Source of the DNA: an uncultured Oscillospiraceae bacterium
GTDB taxonomy: Bacteria; Bacillota; Clostridia; Oscillospirales; Oscillospiraceae
Assembly: GCA_910585815.1 (NCBI GenBank)
Contig: CAJUFJ010000009.1
Coordinates: 1 to 64,000 of the forward strand
DNA: 64,000 nt
Direction: 5' to 3'
Part shown: piece after piece, positions 46,930 to 54,792 of the stretch
Numbering within the stretch: the stretch's first letter is position 1
How the letters are laid out: the number at the start of each line of letters is the position of its first letter
The notes under the pieces: model-generated
What the model was told of the DNA's origin: nothing
The model's database searches: none
What the model saw: only the letters and a program-made list of their open reading frames with translations
Made by a program: the position numbers and the translations under genes

Positions 46930-47483
46930 TGTTTCACGCTCCCGGCCCGGTGGCAGAGGGTCAGCTTAATCTGTCCATACCGGTACTCCCGCCCCGGCTC
47001 ATAGGGGGGCGTCAGGGTGGGAATGGTCCATTCCAACCCGCTTTCGCAAACTATTATACCATATTCCCGCAAGATGTCAAATCCTGCAATCTTTTCGATA
47101 CATTGCTCCAGCAAATCGGTCTTGTAGGGCGGATCCAGAAAAATCACGTCGAACCGCTCCCCGCAGGAGCGGAGGAAGGTCAGGGCATCCCCCTGCACCA
47201 CCCGGGCCCGGTCCTCAAAGCGGCACAGCTTCACATTCTCCTTCACCAGGGCAGCCGCCTCCCGGCGCTGGTCCACAAAGGTGCAGTGCTCCGCCCCCCG
47301 GGACAGGGCCTCCAGCCCCAGCTGGCCGGTGCCGGCAAAGAGGTCCAGCACCCGCCGGCCCTCCAGCTCAAACTGGATGATGTTGAACAGGGACTCCTTC
47401 ACCTTGTCGGTGGTGGGCCGGGTGTCCAGCCCCTGGGGCTCCCTCAGCTTGCGGCCCCGTGCAGAACCTGAGATAATGCGCAT
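46926..47483 (-). CDS. rsmD: 16S rRNA (guanine(966)-N2)-methyltransferase
   Basis: A 185-residue Rossmann methyltransferase with MRIISGSARGRKL at the start, VLDLFAGTGQLGLEALSRGA as the SAM-binding motif and IFLDPPYKTDLLEQ as the catalytic NPPY-type motif (DPPY). It methylates G966 of 16S rRNA. The rsmD-coaD order is common in Firmicutes. Confidence 0.96.
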   Translation of the reverse strand: MRIISGSARGRKLREPQGLDTRPTTDKVKESLFNIIQFELEGRRVLDLFAGTGQLGLEALSRGAEHCTFVDQRREAAALVKENVKLCRFEDRARVVQGDALTFLRSCGERFDVIFLDPPYKTDLLEQCIEKIAGFDILREYGIIVCESGLEWTIPTLTPPYEPGREYRYGQIKLTLCHRAGSVKQ

Positions 47484-47510
47484 ATTGACCTTCCTTTCCT
47501 GTGGAACGGA

Positions 47511-47933
47511 TTAAAACCACATTGCCGCTCCATCCCGAAATTGCGGGACCGGCCCGTTTCGGTATGGGTCATAGCGGTCCTCATTGCATCCAAACTCCTT
47601 CAAAGCACAAATCCTTCCCTCCTGATCCCATTGGACCAGCGACATGCCTTCAAAGGCCTCCACCTTTCCGTCATTCATGGTGTTTTTAAAATACCACTCC
47701 ACCACTGTCTGGCTGTCCGTGTGGAAAAACTGCTTAATATCCCATTGAAGTACCCTTCCTCGGGTGTTCCACTCCGCGAACCAGTGCCGGATGGCCGCAG
47801 ACCCCCGGTACTCCGGGCCCCAGCTCTCCGTGTAGACGGCCTCATCGGAAAAAATATCTGAAATGCCCAAATCGGCTGCTTTCAGCCACATATCAAACCA
47901 AAGCCGAATGATCTGTTCTCTCTTTTCTGTCAT
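47511..47933 (-). CDS. SnoaL/NTF2-like protein (140 aa)
   Basis: A 140-residue single-domain protein of the NTF2-like fold: an N-terminal helix pair (IIRLWFDMWLKAADLGISDI), FSDEAVYTESWGPEYRGSAA, IRHWFAEWNTRGRVLQW and final strands with VVEWYFKN and FEGMSLVQWD. Members include polyketide cyclases, isomerases and many unknown proteins, so no reaction is assigned. The ATG at 47933 lies 7 bases after the uvrC stop, with GGAG inside the uvrC end. Confidence 0.8.
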   Translation of the reverse strand: MTEKREQIIRLWFDMWLKAADLGISDIFSDEAVYTESWGPEYRGSAAIRHWFAEWNTRGRVLQWDIKQFFHTDSQTVVEWYFKNTMNDGKVEAFEGMSLVQWDQEGRICALKEFGCNEDRYDPYRNGPVPQFRDGAAMWF

Positions 47934-47940
47934 TTTTCGC

Positions 47941-49761
47941 TCACTCTCCCCCATGAAAGTAATCATACACCGCTTGGGCCGTATTTTTGGGTACCACCTC
48001 CTGGAGCTGCTCCAGGGAAGCGGCCTTGATGGCCTTAATGGTCTTGAAGTGCTTCAACAGCTGCTGGCGGCGCTTCTCCCCTACCCCGGGTATTTTGTCC
48101 AGAACCGAGGTTTTTACGTGTCCCGCCTGGAGCTGGCGGTGGTACTCAATGGCGAAGCGGTGGGTCTCCTCCTGAATCTGTCCAATCAGCGCGAACACCG
48201 CCGGGATGGACTGGATGCCGATTTCCCGGCCGTCTGGGTGGACCAGGGCCCGGGTGCGGTGGCGGTCGTCCTTCACCATGCCGAAGGCGGGGATGTCCAG
48301 ATTCAGTCCCTCCAGCACCCGCCGGGCCACCTTCACATGCTCGTGGCCGCCGTCAATGAGGAGCAGGTCGGGCTTGTCGGAAAACTTCTCGTCCCCGTCC
48401 AGATACCGGCGGAAGCGCCGGGTGAGCACCTGCTCCATGGAGGCGTAGTCGTCGGGGCCGTCCATATCCTTCAGCTTGAACCGGCGGTAGTCCCGCTTCA
48501 GGGGCTTGCCGTCCACATAGACCACCATGGAGGCCACAATGTCGCTGGCCCCCTGGTTGGAGATGTCGTAGGACTCCATCCGCTTGGGGGGCGCCTCCAG
48601 GCTGAGCATCTTTCCCAGAGCCTCCAGGAGCTTGTTCCGGCGCTCCTCGTGGGTGGTGGCCCGCTCCACTTCCTCCCGGGCGTTCTGGTTGGCCATTTTG
48701 ATCAGGTCCATCTTGGCCCCCCGCTGGGGGGTAATGAGCTCCACCCGATACCCCACCTGCTCGGACAGCATCCGGGTGAGGGGGACCTGGTCGGGCAGCT
48801 CACAGGGAATGAGAATTTGCTTGGGCAGGCGGGTGCGGCCCACGTAGTACTCCCGCATCAGGGAGGACAGCACCGCCCCCTCCTCCTCCTCCATGGGGGT
48901 CTCCAGCAGGTCGAAGTCCTTAGCGGCCAGTTCGCCGTCCACAAAGTGGAGGACCACAAAGCAGCTCTTGGCCGTCCCCCGGAAGTACCCGGCCACGTCG
49001 GTGTCGGCCAGGGAGGCGGCGATCACCTTCTGCCGCTTGCCCAGCAGCTCAATCGCCCGGAGCCGGTCCCGGAGCTGGGCGGCCCGTTCGAAGCGCAGTT
49101 CCTCCGCCGCCCGCTCCATCTCCTGGGTCAGGTCCTTCTGTACGTCCTTAAACCGCCCCTCCAGCAGGGAGACCGCCTGGGCGATGGCCTGAGCGTGCTG
49201 CTCGTGCAGCTCGTCCCCCCGGCAGTAGCCGTCGCACTTGCCCATGTGGAAGTTGAGACAGGGCCGCTCCTTGCCGATATCCCGGGGGAACTTCTTGTTG
49301 CAGGAGGGCAGGCGCAGGGCGGTGCGCAGGGCATCCAGGATGCCCTGGGTGCTGTGGCGGCCGGCGTAGGGGCCGAAGTACCGGGCCCCGTCCTCCGCCG
49401 CCTTGGAGGCCAGGGAGAATTTGGGGTAGGCCTCGTTGGACAGGCGGACGTAGGGATAGCCTTTGCTGTCCTTGAGCAGGATGTTGTACCGGGGCTGGTG
49501 CCGCTTGATGAGGGAGCACTCCAGCACCAGGGCCTCAAACTCGCTGTCGGCGATGATCACGTCGAAGTGGTCGATCTGAGACACCATGGCCCGGGTCTTC
49601 TCGGTGTGGGAGGCGGAGTCCTGAAAATACTGGCTCACCCGGTTTTTCAGCGCCTTGGCCTTGCCCACGTAGATGACGGTGCTCTGGGCGTCCTGCATGA
49701 TATAGACCCCCGGCTTCAGGGGCAGGCTGTGGGCCTTCTCTTTCAACTCGTCAAAGGTCAA
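47941..49761 (-). CDS. uvrC: Excinuclease ABC subunit C
   Basis: A 606-residue nuclease making both incisions in nucleotide excision repair. It has an N-terminal GIY-YIG domain (PGVYIMQDAQSTVIYVGKAK), a cysteine-bearing segment (CNKKFPRDIGKERPCLNFHMGKC), a UVR motif near 200-235, an RNase H-like domain with LLIDGGHEHVK, and C-terminal helix-hairpin-helix motifs (DKIPGVGEKRRQQLLKHF). The start is TTG 49761, with AAAGGAGGG 6 bases upstream. Confidence 0.96.
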   Translation of the reverse strand: MTFDELKEKAHSLPLKPGVYIMQDAQSTVIYVGKAKALKNRVSQYFQDSASHTEKTRAMVSQIDHFDVIIADSEFEALVLECSLIKRHQPRYNILLKDSKGYPYVRLSNEAYPKFSLASKAAEDGARYFGPYAGRHSTQGILDALRTALRLPSCNKKFPRDIGKERPCLNFHMGKCDGYCRGDELHEQHAQAIAQAVSLLEGRFKDVQKDLTQEMERAAEELRFERAAQLRDRLRAIELLGKRQKVIAASLADTDVAGYFRGTAKSCFVVLHFVDGELAAKDFDLLETPMEEEEGAVLSSLMREYYVGRTRLPKQILIPCELPDQVPLTRMLSEQVGYRVELITPQRGAKMDLIKMANQNAREEVERATTHEERRNKLLEALGKMLSLEAPPKRMESYDISNQGASDIVASMVVYVDGKPLKRDYRRFKLKDMDGPDDYASMEQVLTRRFRRYLDGDEKFSDKPDLLLIDGGHEHVKVARRVLEGLNLDIPAFGMVKDDRHRTRALVHPDGREIGIQSIPAVFALIGQIQEETHRFAIEYHRQLQAGHVKTSVLDKIPGVGEKRRQQLLKHFKTIKAIKAASLEQLQEVVPKNTAQAVYDYFHGGE

Positions 49762-49785
49762 GGTATCCCTCCTTTCGGTACAGCA

Positions 49786-49815
49786 TCAAAAAAGGCGCCG
49801 CGTTGCGGCGCCTTT
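49786..49815 (-). terminator. Terminator of the HPr gene
   Basis: AAAGGCGCCGC and GCGGCGCCTTT form an 11-bp stem; on the minus strand T residues continue (TTTTTTGAT). Confidence 0.88.
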
Positions 49816-49829
49816 CAAGATTGGGATGT

Positions 49830-50093
49830 TTACTCGGAGAAATCGGAGGAGATCATCTTATACAGAGCCTCCACCGCTTCCTTCTCGTCGGCACCATCAG
49901 CACTCAGCTTGATCGGAGTGCCCTTCACGATGCCAAGAGACAGAACGCCAAGCAGACTCTTTGCGTTGACCTTACGCTCCTCCTTCTCCACCCAGATGGA
50001 GCTCTTGAACTCGTTGGCCTTCTGGATGAAAAATGTAGCGGGTCTGGCATGCAGTCCAACCTGGTTGTTTACGACGGCTTCCTGACTATACAT
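49830..50093 (-). CDS. HPr-family phosphocarrier protein
   Basis: An 87-residue HPr-like protein. The phosphoacceptor is His15 in VGLHARPAT, and the regulatory serine is Ser46 in AKSLLGVLSLG, so it could act both in the PTS and as a CcpA cofactor if HPr kinase is present. The ATG at 50093 has GGAGG 8 bases upstream. No PTS enzyme genes are near, so it could be a general HPr or a Crh-like paralog, although His15 argues against Crh. Confidence 0.93.
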   Translation of the reverse strand: MYSQEAVVNNQVGLHARPATFFIQKANEFKSSIWVEKEERKVNAKSLLGVLSLGIVKGTPIKLSADGADEKEAVEALYKMISSDFSE

Positions 50094-50287
50094 ATCGCGT
50101 ACCTCCGCCCTATTCATTAGGATGTGTGCTAAGCATACCAGATTTATCCCCATTTCGTCAATGGACATTTGCACAAATATTACTGCAATTTTTGCCCGCT
50201 TTTACGGGATAAATTTCGATTTTTACCCCCCATTTTTCCGCCTGCCCCCAAAAAACCGCCTTTTTTTAAGTTTTACCTCTTTTTTCT

Positions 50288-50373
50288 AAACAAATCCATA
50301 TTTGTCACAAATATGGATTTTTTAGACGGTTTTTCCTCCTTTTCCGTCAGGCCCGGGGCAACAAACCGTCTAA
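50288..50373 (+). promoter_or_regulatory. Two hairpins in the AT-rich leader region before sigma/partner pair 2
   Basis: AAATCCATATTTG (50292-50304) and CAAATATGGATTT (50308-50320) form a 13-bp stem with TTTTA after it. TTAGACGGTTT (50322-50332) and AAACCGTCTAA (50363-50373) form a second perfect 11-bp pair 30 bases apart. Both could be terminators or operators. The remainder of 50094-50501 has no gene. Confidence 0.6.
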
Positions 50374-50501
50374 TTTTCCAGAAATACCCATTTAGCACTT
50401 CCCTTTCCGGCTGTTCTGTGAGAGAATGGAGCAAAAAAGTATTTGATCTCTGTGACCATTTCCCTCTGGAGATCGTTTTATCTGTGAAAGGAGGTCAGGG
50501 G

Positions 50502-50978
50502 ATGAAGCAAACACGCAGCGCCTGCCAGCTGGAGGAGGCGTACAACATGTGCGGCACAGCGGTGTACCGGCTGGCCATGGTATACCTGGGCCGCCGGGCC
50601 GACGCGGAGGACGTGACCCAGGAGGTTTTCCTCCGCCTGCTCTGCCGCGCCCCCGCCTTTGCGGACGGGGAGCACCAGCGGAGATGGCTGCTCCAGGTGA
50701 CGGCCAACCTGTGCAAGGACCAGCTGCGGGGGTTTTGGCGGAGGCGAGTAACCGGGCTGGACGACGCCCTCCCCGCCGCCGCCCCCGAGGAGCGGACCGC
50801 CCTGGACGCGGTTATGGCCCTGCCGGAGCAGTACCGGCTGCCCATCCATCTCCACTACTACGAGGGCTACTCGGTGGCAGAGATGGCTGAAATCTTGAAG
50901 CTGGGCCAGTCAGCGGCAAAAATGCGGCTGAAACGGGGCCGGGAGCTGCTGAAAATGGAATTGGAGGGCGCACTATGA
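50502..50978 (+). CDS. ECF-type RNA polymerase sigma factor, pair 2
   Basis: A 158-residue sigma factor with region 2 (CGTAVYRLAMVYLGRRADAE, then DVTQEVFLRLLCRAP) and region 4 (VMALPEQYRLPIHLHYYEGY, SVAEMAEILKLGQSAAKMRL). ATG 50502 follows AAAGGAGG by 8 bases. It is related to the sigma factor at 44051-44530 in layout and region 4 (both HLHYYEGYS) but is not identical. The stop overlaps the next start by 4 bases. Confidence 0.92.
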   Translation: MKQTRSACQLEEAYNMCGTAVYRLAMVYLGRRADAEDVTQEVFLRLLCRAPAFADGEHQRRWLLQVTANLCKDQLRGFWRRRVTGLDDALPAAAPEERTALDAVMALPEQYRLPIHLHYYEGYSVAEMAEILKLGQSAAKMRLKRGRELLKMELEGAL

Positions 50979-52405
50979 ACATCAACGACTACCGCCGTGG
51001 GATGGACCAGATCGTCCCCGACGCCGCTTTAAAGGAGCGTATTATGAATCAGACAAAGAAAAAAAACATCTCAGCCCGCCGGGTCTTTGCCGGAGTTCTG
51101 GCCGCGGCCCTCTCCATCGCCTGCCTGATTACCGCCGCCTTCGCCGCCAGCCCGGAGCTGCGCACGGCCGTGCTGTCCTTCTTCCGCATGGAGGAGCGGG
51201 AGCAGGTGCCCAACAGCAGCGTCAGCCCGGGCGCCCCCGATATCAGTCAGGCGGAGATTGGGGAACTGGTCAAGGCCCAGTATATCAAAATGGACAGCTA
51301 CCAATATGGCTATTCCGGCGGCCTGCTCCACCACCTGACCTGGAGTGAGGACCGGAAGACCCTGGTAGACGCCAAATTTTGGGAGGCCCGGGAGAATGAG
51401 CTGATTCCCGTCCAGGTGGACATGCACACCAGTCAGGTGGACATCATGTTTAAAGGTCTCCACTATCAGGGGGAGTTCTGGTGGTTTATCCATGAGGGAC
51501 AGCTGGACTATTTTACCACCGACAACCGCACATGGGACGAGGAGGGGGAGCACGCTTGGGACTGGAACTTCTCCTTCGTCCCCGGCCGCACCGACGTGCT
51601 TCTGCTCCGCCTGTCCACCGGGACACAGATGGAGTACAGGGAGTACCCCCTCCTCTACCATCTGGACACCGGCGAAACTGAGGAGCTGCTCGCCGGCGTG
51701 GACCCCAGCGTGATGGAGGAATCCGATGGCACCATCTGGTCCGACAGCTTCCGTCTGGCACTGATCGTTGGCCGGCCCAGCGAGGAGTTTCCCAACGCCC
51801 AGGAGTGGCTGTATGACCGGGAGACCGGGACCCTGACCGCTGTAAACACCCTGGGCGGCATAGGCGCGGACACAGCGGCCTTCGCGGATGATGATACCCT
51901 GATTCTCTACTGCTTCCGCTGCGATGAGGAGGACATGATCCAGGATGTTACCTTTTATTCTTATGATATCCCCTCTGGCCGCGCGACGAAGACGCTGGAC
52001 GCCGTCCCCTATTACCGCAGCTGGGACGAGAAACCCAGCGGTGTGATGACCTTCGGCAGCCGCTGCGTCCTCATTTCGGAGGAGGGTCAGGTCCAGGTGG
52101 TGGACCTGAAAACCGGGGACCGGACCCTGCTGGGCGGTTTCACCTTCCGGAAAGGGGATAGTTTCCAGCTGAATCCCTCGGGAAACAGACTGCTGTACTT
52201 CTCCATGAATCCCAACACAGACAGCCTGGGCATCTCCCAGATCGGCGTGGCCGACCTGGAGAAGGGCATCTTCTTCGCCTTCGACCGGGAGGGCTATGAA
52301 AACCTCCACGAGGGCGGCATCGGCTGGAATGATGACAACACCGTGAGCATCCGCGCCAGCACCCTGGACAACGAGACGCAGTATCTGCTCATATACCAGT
52401 TTTAA
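50975..52405 (+). CDS. Membrane-anchored partner of ECF sigma factor with beta-propeller-like outer domain, pair 2
   Basis: A 476-residue protein with a short cytoplasmic N-terminus (MNINDYRRGMDQIVPDAALK), one membrane segment (about 38-58; FAGVLAAALSIACLITAAFA) and a long outer domain (about 70-476). The outer part has repeated strand pairs ending in acidic turns (YHLDTGETEELL, YDRETGTLTAV, YDIPSGRATKTL, VDLKTGDRTLLGG, ADLEKGIFFAF), which looks like a six- or seven-bladed propeller. N-terminally it matches the partner of pair 1 (MNxNDYR), so the anti-sigma part is shared and the sensor differs. What it senses is unknown. Confidence 0.78.
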   Translation: MNINDYRRGMDQIVPDAALKERIMNQTKKKNISARRVFAGVLAAALSIACLITAAFAASPELRTAVLSFFRMEEREQVPNSSVSPGAPDISQAEIGELVKAQYIKMDSYQYGYSGGLLHHLTWSEDRKTLVDAKFWEARENELIPVQVDMHTSQVDIMFKGLHYQGEFWWFIHEGQLDYFTTDNRTWDEEGEHAWDWNFSFVPGRTDVLLLRLSTGTQMEYREYPLLYHLDTGETEELLAGVDPSVMEESDGTIWSDSFRLALIVGRPSEEFPNAQEWLYDRETGTLTAVNTLGGIGADTAAFADDDTLILYCFRCDEEDMIQDVTFYSYDIPSGRATKTLDAVPYYRSWDEKPSGVMTFGSRCVLISEEGQVQVVDLKTGDRTLLGGFTFRKGDSFQLNPSGNRLLYFSMNPNTDSLGISQIGVADLEKGIFFAFDREGYENLHEGGIGWNDDNTVSIRASTLDNETQYLLIYQF

Positions 52406-52410
52406 CGAAA

Positions 52411-52448
52411 CAGGGACTGAGGCGGCCCGCCTCAGTCCCTGTTGTATC
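52411..52448. terminator. Terminator between sigma pair 2 and yebC
   Basis: CAGGGACTGAGGCG and CGCCTCAGTCCCTG form a stem of about 14 bp. It serves the plus-strand pair, and possibly the minus-strand yebC as well. Confidence 0.8.
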
Positions 52449-52456
52449 TTCTCGCA

Positions 52457-53185
52457 TCAACCCTGGTCCCAGTTGTGGTAGACGTTCTGCACGTCGTCGT
52501 TCTCCTCCAGCAGGTCGATGAGCTTCTCCATGTTCTTGATATCGCCCTCGTCGGTGAGGGTGACGTAGTTCTGAGGCACCATCTGCACGCCGGCCTCCAG
52601 GAAGGTGTAGCCCTTGGCCTCCAGGGCCTCGGTGACGGCGGCGAAGGCGTCGGGGTCTGTGTACACCTGGAAAACCTCGTCGTCGGCCTGCATGTCGTCG
52701 GCGCCGGCCTCCAGGGCGTCCATCATGACGGTGTCCTCGTCCAGCTCCTCGGCCTCAATGATGATAACGCCCTTCCGGTCGAAGGACCAGGACACGCAGC
52801 CGGTGGCCCCCAGACCCTTGCCGTACTTGTCCAGCAGGTGGCGCACCTCGGGCGCGGTGCGGTTGCGGTTGTCGGTGAGGGCCTCCACGATAACGGCCAC
52901 GCCGTTGGGGCCGTAGCCCTCGTAGACCACATTCTCGAAGCTGTCGGTGTTGCCCGAGCCCAGGGCCTTGTCGATGGTGCGCTTGATGTTGTCGTTGGGC
53001 ATGTTGGCCGCCTTGGCCTTGGCGATTACCGTGGCCAGACGGGAATTGTTGGCCGGGTCGCCGCTGCCGCCCGTCTTCACCGCCACGATCATCTCACGGG
53101 CGATTTTGGTAAAAATCTGGGAGCGCTTGGCGTCCGCCGCCCCCTTGGTCTTTTGTATGTTGTGCCACTTGGAATGTCCGGACAT
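52457..53185 (-). CDS. YebC/PmpR family protein
   Basis: A 242-residue protein beginning MSGHSKWHNIQKTKGAADAK, followed by RSQIFTKIAREMIVAVKTGG, DNIKRTIDKALG and VYEGYGPNGVAVIVEALTDN, all family hallmarks. YebC-family members are described as transcription regulators and, more recently, as translation factors easing polyproline stalling. Length is normal. Confidence 0.95.
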   Translation of the reverse strand: MSGHSKWHNIQKTKGAADAKRSQIFTKIAREMIVAVKTGGSGDPANNSRLATVIAKAKAANMPNDNIKRTIDKALGSGNTDSFENVVYEGYGPNGVAVIVEALTDNRNRTAPEVRHLLDKYGKGLGATGCVSWSFDRKGVIIIEAEELDEDTVMMDALEAGADDMQADDEVFQVYTDPDAFAAVTEALEAKGYTFLEAGVQMVPQNYVTLTDEGDIKNMEKLIDLLEENDDVQNVYHNWDQG

Positions 53186-53338
53186 GAATATCTTCCCCTT
53201 CTTGTGTAATAGGCGGAAAGATTATATCACTGTTTTTTCCGATATGCAAGCCCCAAAAGGCGTTTTCCCCGGAAAATAAACCAAATATCCTGCGCCGGCC
53301 CCCCGGCGCAGAGACAGCTCCCGGCATTGCTGCCGAAA

Positions 53339-53542
53339 TCAGTCCTCGGTAAATTCAAACAGCTCCTCCACCGTCACACGAAAAACCTTTGCAATATCCA
53401 TTGCCAGCTTCAGGGACGGATTATATCTTCCGTTTTCCAGATGTACAATCGTTTCCCGGCGGGCGTGTACCAATTCCGCCAGCTCGCTCTGCTTGAGTCC
53501 TGCCTTTTCCCGATATTCCTTGACCTTCGTTTTCAGGGCCAT
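53339..53542 (-). CDS. Small XRE-family regulator (67 aa)
   Basis: A 67-residue Cro/C1-type helix-turn-helix: VKEYREKAGLKQSELAELVH, ARRETIVHLENGRYNPSLKL, then AMDIAKVFRVTVEELF. Such minimal regulators often sit after a small membrane protein and control the pair. AAGGGAG lies 6 bases upstream of ATG 53542, inside a duplicated copy of the neighbouring gene's 3' end. Confidence 0.92.
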   Translation of the reverse strand: MALKTKVKEYREKAGLKQSELAELVHARRETIVHLENGRYNPSLKLAMDIAKVFRVTVEELFEFTED

Positions 53543-53665
53543 ATCAGACTCCCTTACTGTCCGTGGCGCAGAATATCGCGGATTGAATTACAGCTGAAAG
53601 GCCGCCTCAGACTCCTTTACTGTCCATCACGCAAAATATGATGAACCGTATCACAGCCAATGCCA
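53543..53665 (-). repeat. Imperfect tandem duplication of about 63 bases at a gene junction
   Basis: TCAGACTCCYTTACTGTCC followed by CGCARAATATSRYG and ending AYACAGC-like sequence occurs at 53544-53600 and again at 53607-53663. The right copy encodes the last residues of the membrane protein; the left copy supplies the ribosome site for the regulator. Confidence 0.85.
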
Positions 53666-54011
53666 GAATCATCCCCACCAGCGCGTAGCCCGCCATAGTT
53701 CCGTCTATGGCCTTGACAGCACTGGCAAAGGCGATCACAATGGCGGCAGCCACCATGATTTTTAACCCAATCGCATCTGTTCTGCGCAGATTTTGAATTG
53801 CCAACTCGTCCTTTTCTTCCTTGCTGTACTTGCGAATGCGGGCCGCCTGTATGAGAAAAAATACAATGGTGAACGTAACAACCGCATTCTGGATCACATC
53901 ATAATAATCATGCCAATCCCGCCTTGCCCACATCCAGTAGTAGCTGACAAGGAGTATCGCATAAATAATTTTTGTTCCTACAATTTCTTTCAGGGTAACC
54001 TTAGACTTCAT
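53607..54011 (-). CDS. Integral membrane protein (134 aa), partner of the XRE regulator
   Basis: A 134-residue protein with four predicted membrane segments (about 12-28, 40-57, 80-98, 104-125) and a charged cytoplasmic loop (RIRKYSKEEKDELAIQNLRR, then TDAIG). Membrane proteins of this size followed by a short XRE regulator are frequent in Firmicutes; the role is unknown. It has lower GC than average and a strong promoter flanked by direct repeats. Confidence 0.8.
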   Translation of the reverse strand: MKSKVTLKEIVGTKIIYAILLVSYYWMWARRDWHDYYDVIQNAVVTFTIVFFLIQAARIRKYSKEEKDELAIQNLRRTDAIGLKIMVAAAIVIAFASAVKAIDGTMAGYALVGMILALAVIRFIIFCVMDSKGV

Positions 54012-54032
54012 GGTTCATTCCTCCGTGTGACA

Positions 54033-54118
54033 TATTTTTAACTCCCACGGTGTTATAAATATATCACCCGCCCCTGGCCTTGTCAACCATGAAATGTGAA
54101 GTATTTTTAACTTCTCAC
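54033..54118 (-). promoter_or_regulatory. Promoter of membrane protein/XRE pair with flanking candidate operators
   Basis: Minus-strand TTGACA (54086-54081) and TATATT (54063-54058) are 17 bases apart. TATTTTTAACTCCCAC (from 54033) and TATTTTTAACTTCTCAC (from 54102) are direct repeats placed just downstream of the start site and just upstream of the -35, as expected for operators bound by the encoded XRE protein. Confidence 0.7.
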
Positions 54119-54131
54119 GCGGCTACTTTTC

Positions 54132-54710
54132 TTACAGCGCGGCCACTGCCTCCTCAATGGCCCCCTCCTCGGCCTGCATGGCGCGCAGGGTCATATCCAG
54201 GAGCTTGTCCAGCTCCCAGCCCAGCAGCTGAGCCCCGTTGGCGATGACGTCCCGGGAGCAGCCGGCGGCAAATTTCTTGTCCTTAAACTTCTTTTTCAGG
54301 GATTTCAGCTCCATATCCGCCGTGCTCTTGGAGGGCCGCATGAGGGCGGCCGCGCCGATCAGGCCGGTGAGCTCGTCGCTGGCGTAGAGCACCTTTTCCA
54401 TCTCGTGCTCCGGCTTGATGTCCACCTGCAGGCCCCAGCCGTGGCTGGCGGTGGCCCGGATGATGGACTCCTCCACCCCGGCCTGGTGCATCAGCTCCTG
54501 GGATTTTTCGCAGTGCTCCTCGGGCCACATCTCAAAGTCCAGGTCGTGGAGCAGGCCCACAATGGACCAGTATTCCGCCTGATCCCCGTAGCCCAGCTCC
54601 CGGGCGTACCAGCCCATCACATGCTCCACCGTGACAGCGTGGCGCAGGTGGAAGGGCTCTTTGTTGTACTTGGTCAGCAGGTCCCAGGCCTGGGAACGGG
54701 TTATGGACAT
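54132..54710 (-). CDS. HD-domain phosphohydrolase-like protein
   Basis: A 192-residue HD-superfamily protein. H..HD is seen as FHLRHAVTVEHVMGWYAREL and IVGLLHDLDFEMWPEEH; the metal site is completed by ATASHGWGLQ and the later ASDELTGLI. Uncharacterised members of this subgroup are common in Clostridia and may hydrolyse nucleotides. ATG 54710 follows AAGGAGA by 8 bases. Confidence 0.88.
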   Translation of the reverse strand: MSITRSQAWDLLTKYNKEPFHLRHAVTVEHVMGWYARELGYGDQAEYWSIVGLLHDLDFEMWPEEHCEKSQELMHQAGVEESIIRATASHGWGLQVDIKPEHEMEKVLYASDELTGLIGAAALMRPSKSTADMELKSLKKKFKDKKFAAGCSRDVIANGAQLLGWELDKLLDMTLRAMQAEEGAIEEAVAAL

Positions 54711-54792
54711 TGTAATCTCTCCTTGTTTCAAATAAAGCGGGCCGCCGAGGACGGCGGCCCCTACACATTATGAACACAAATAACCCTTTTTG

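Noticed and set aside
50169..50501. N-terminal extension of sigma factor 2 by 111 codons
   Set aside because: The extension is Phe/Pro-rich non-coding sequence containing two hairpins; the ATG at 50502 has a strong ribosome site and fits normal sigma factor length.
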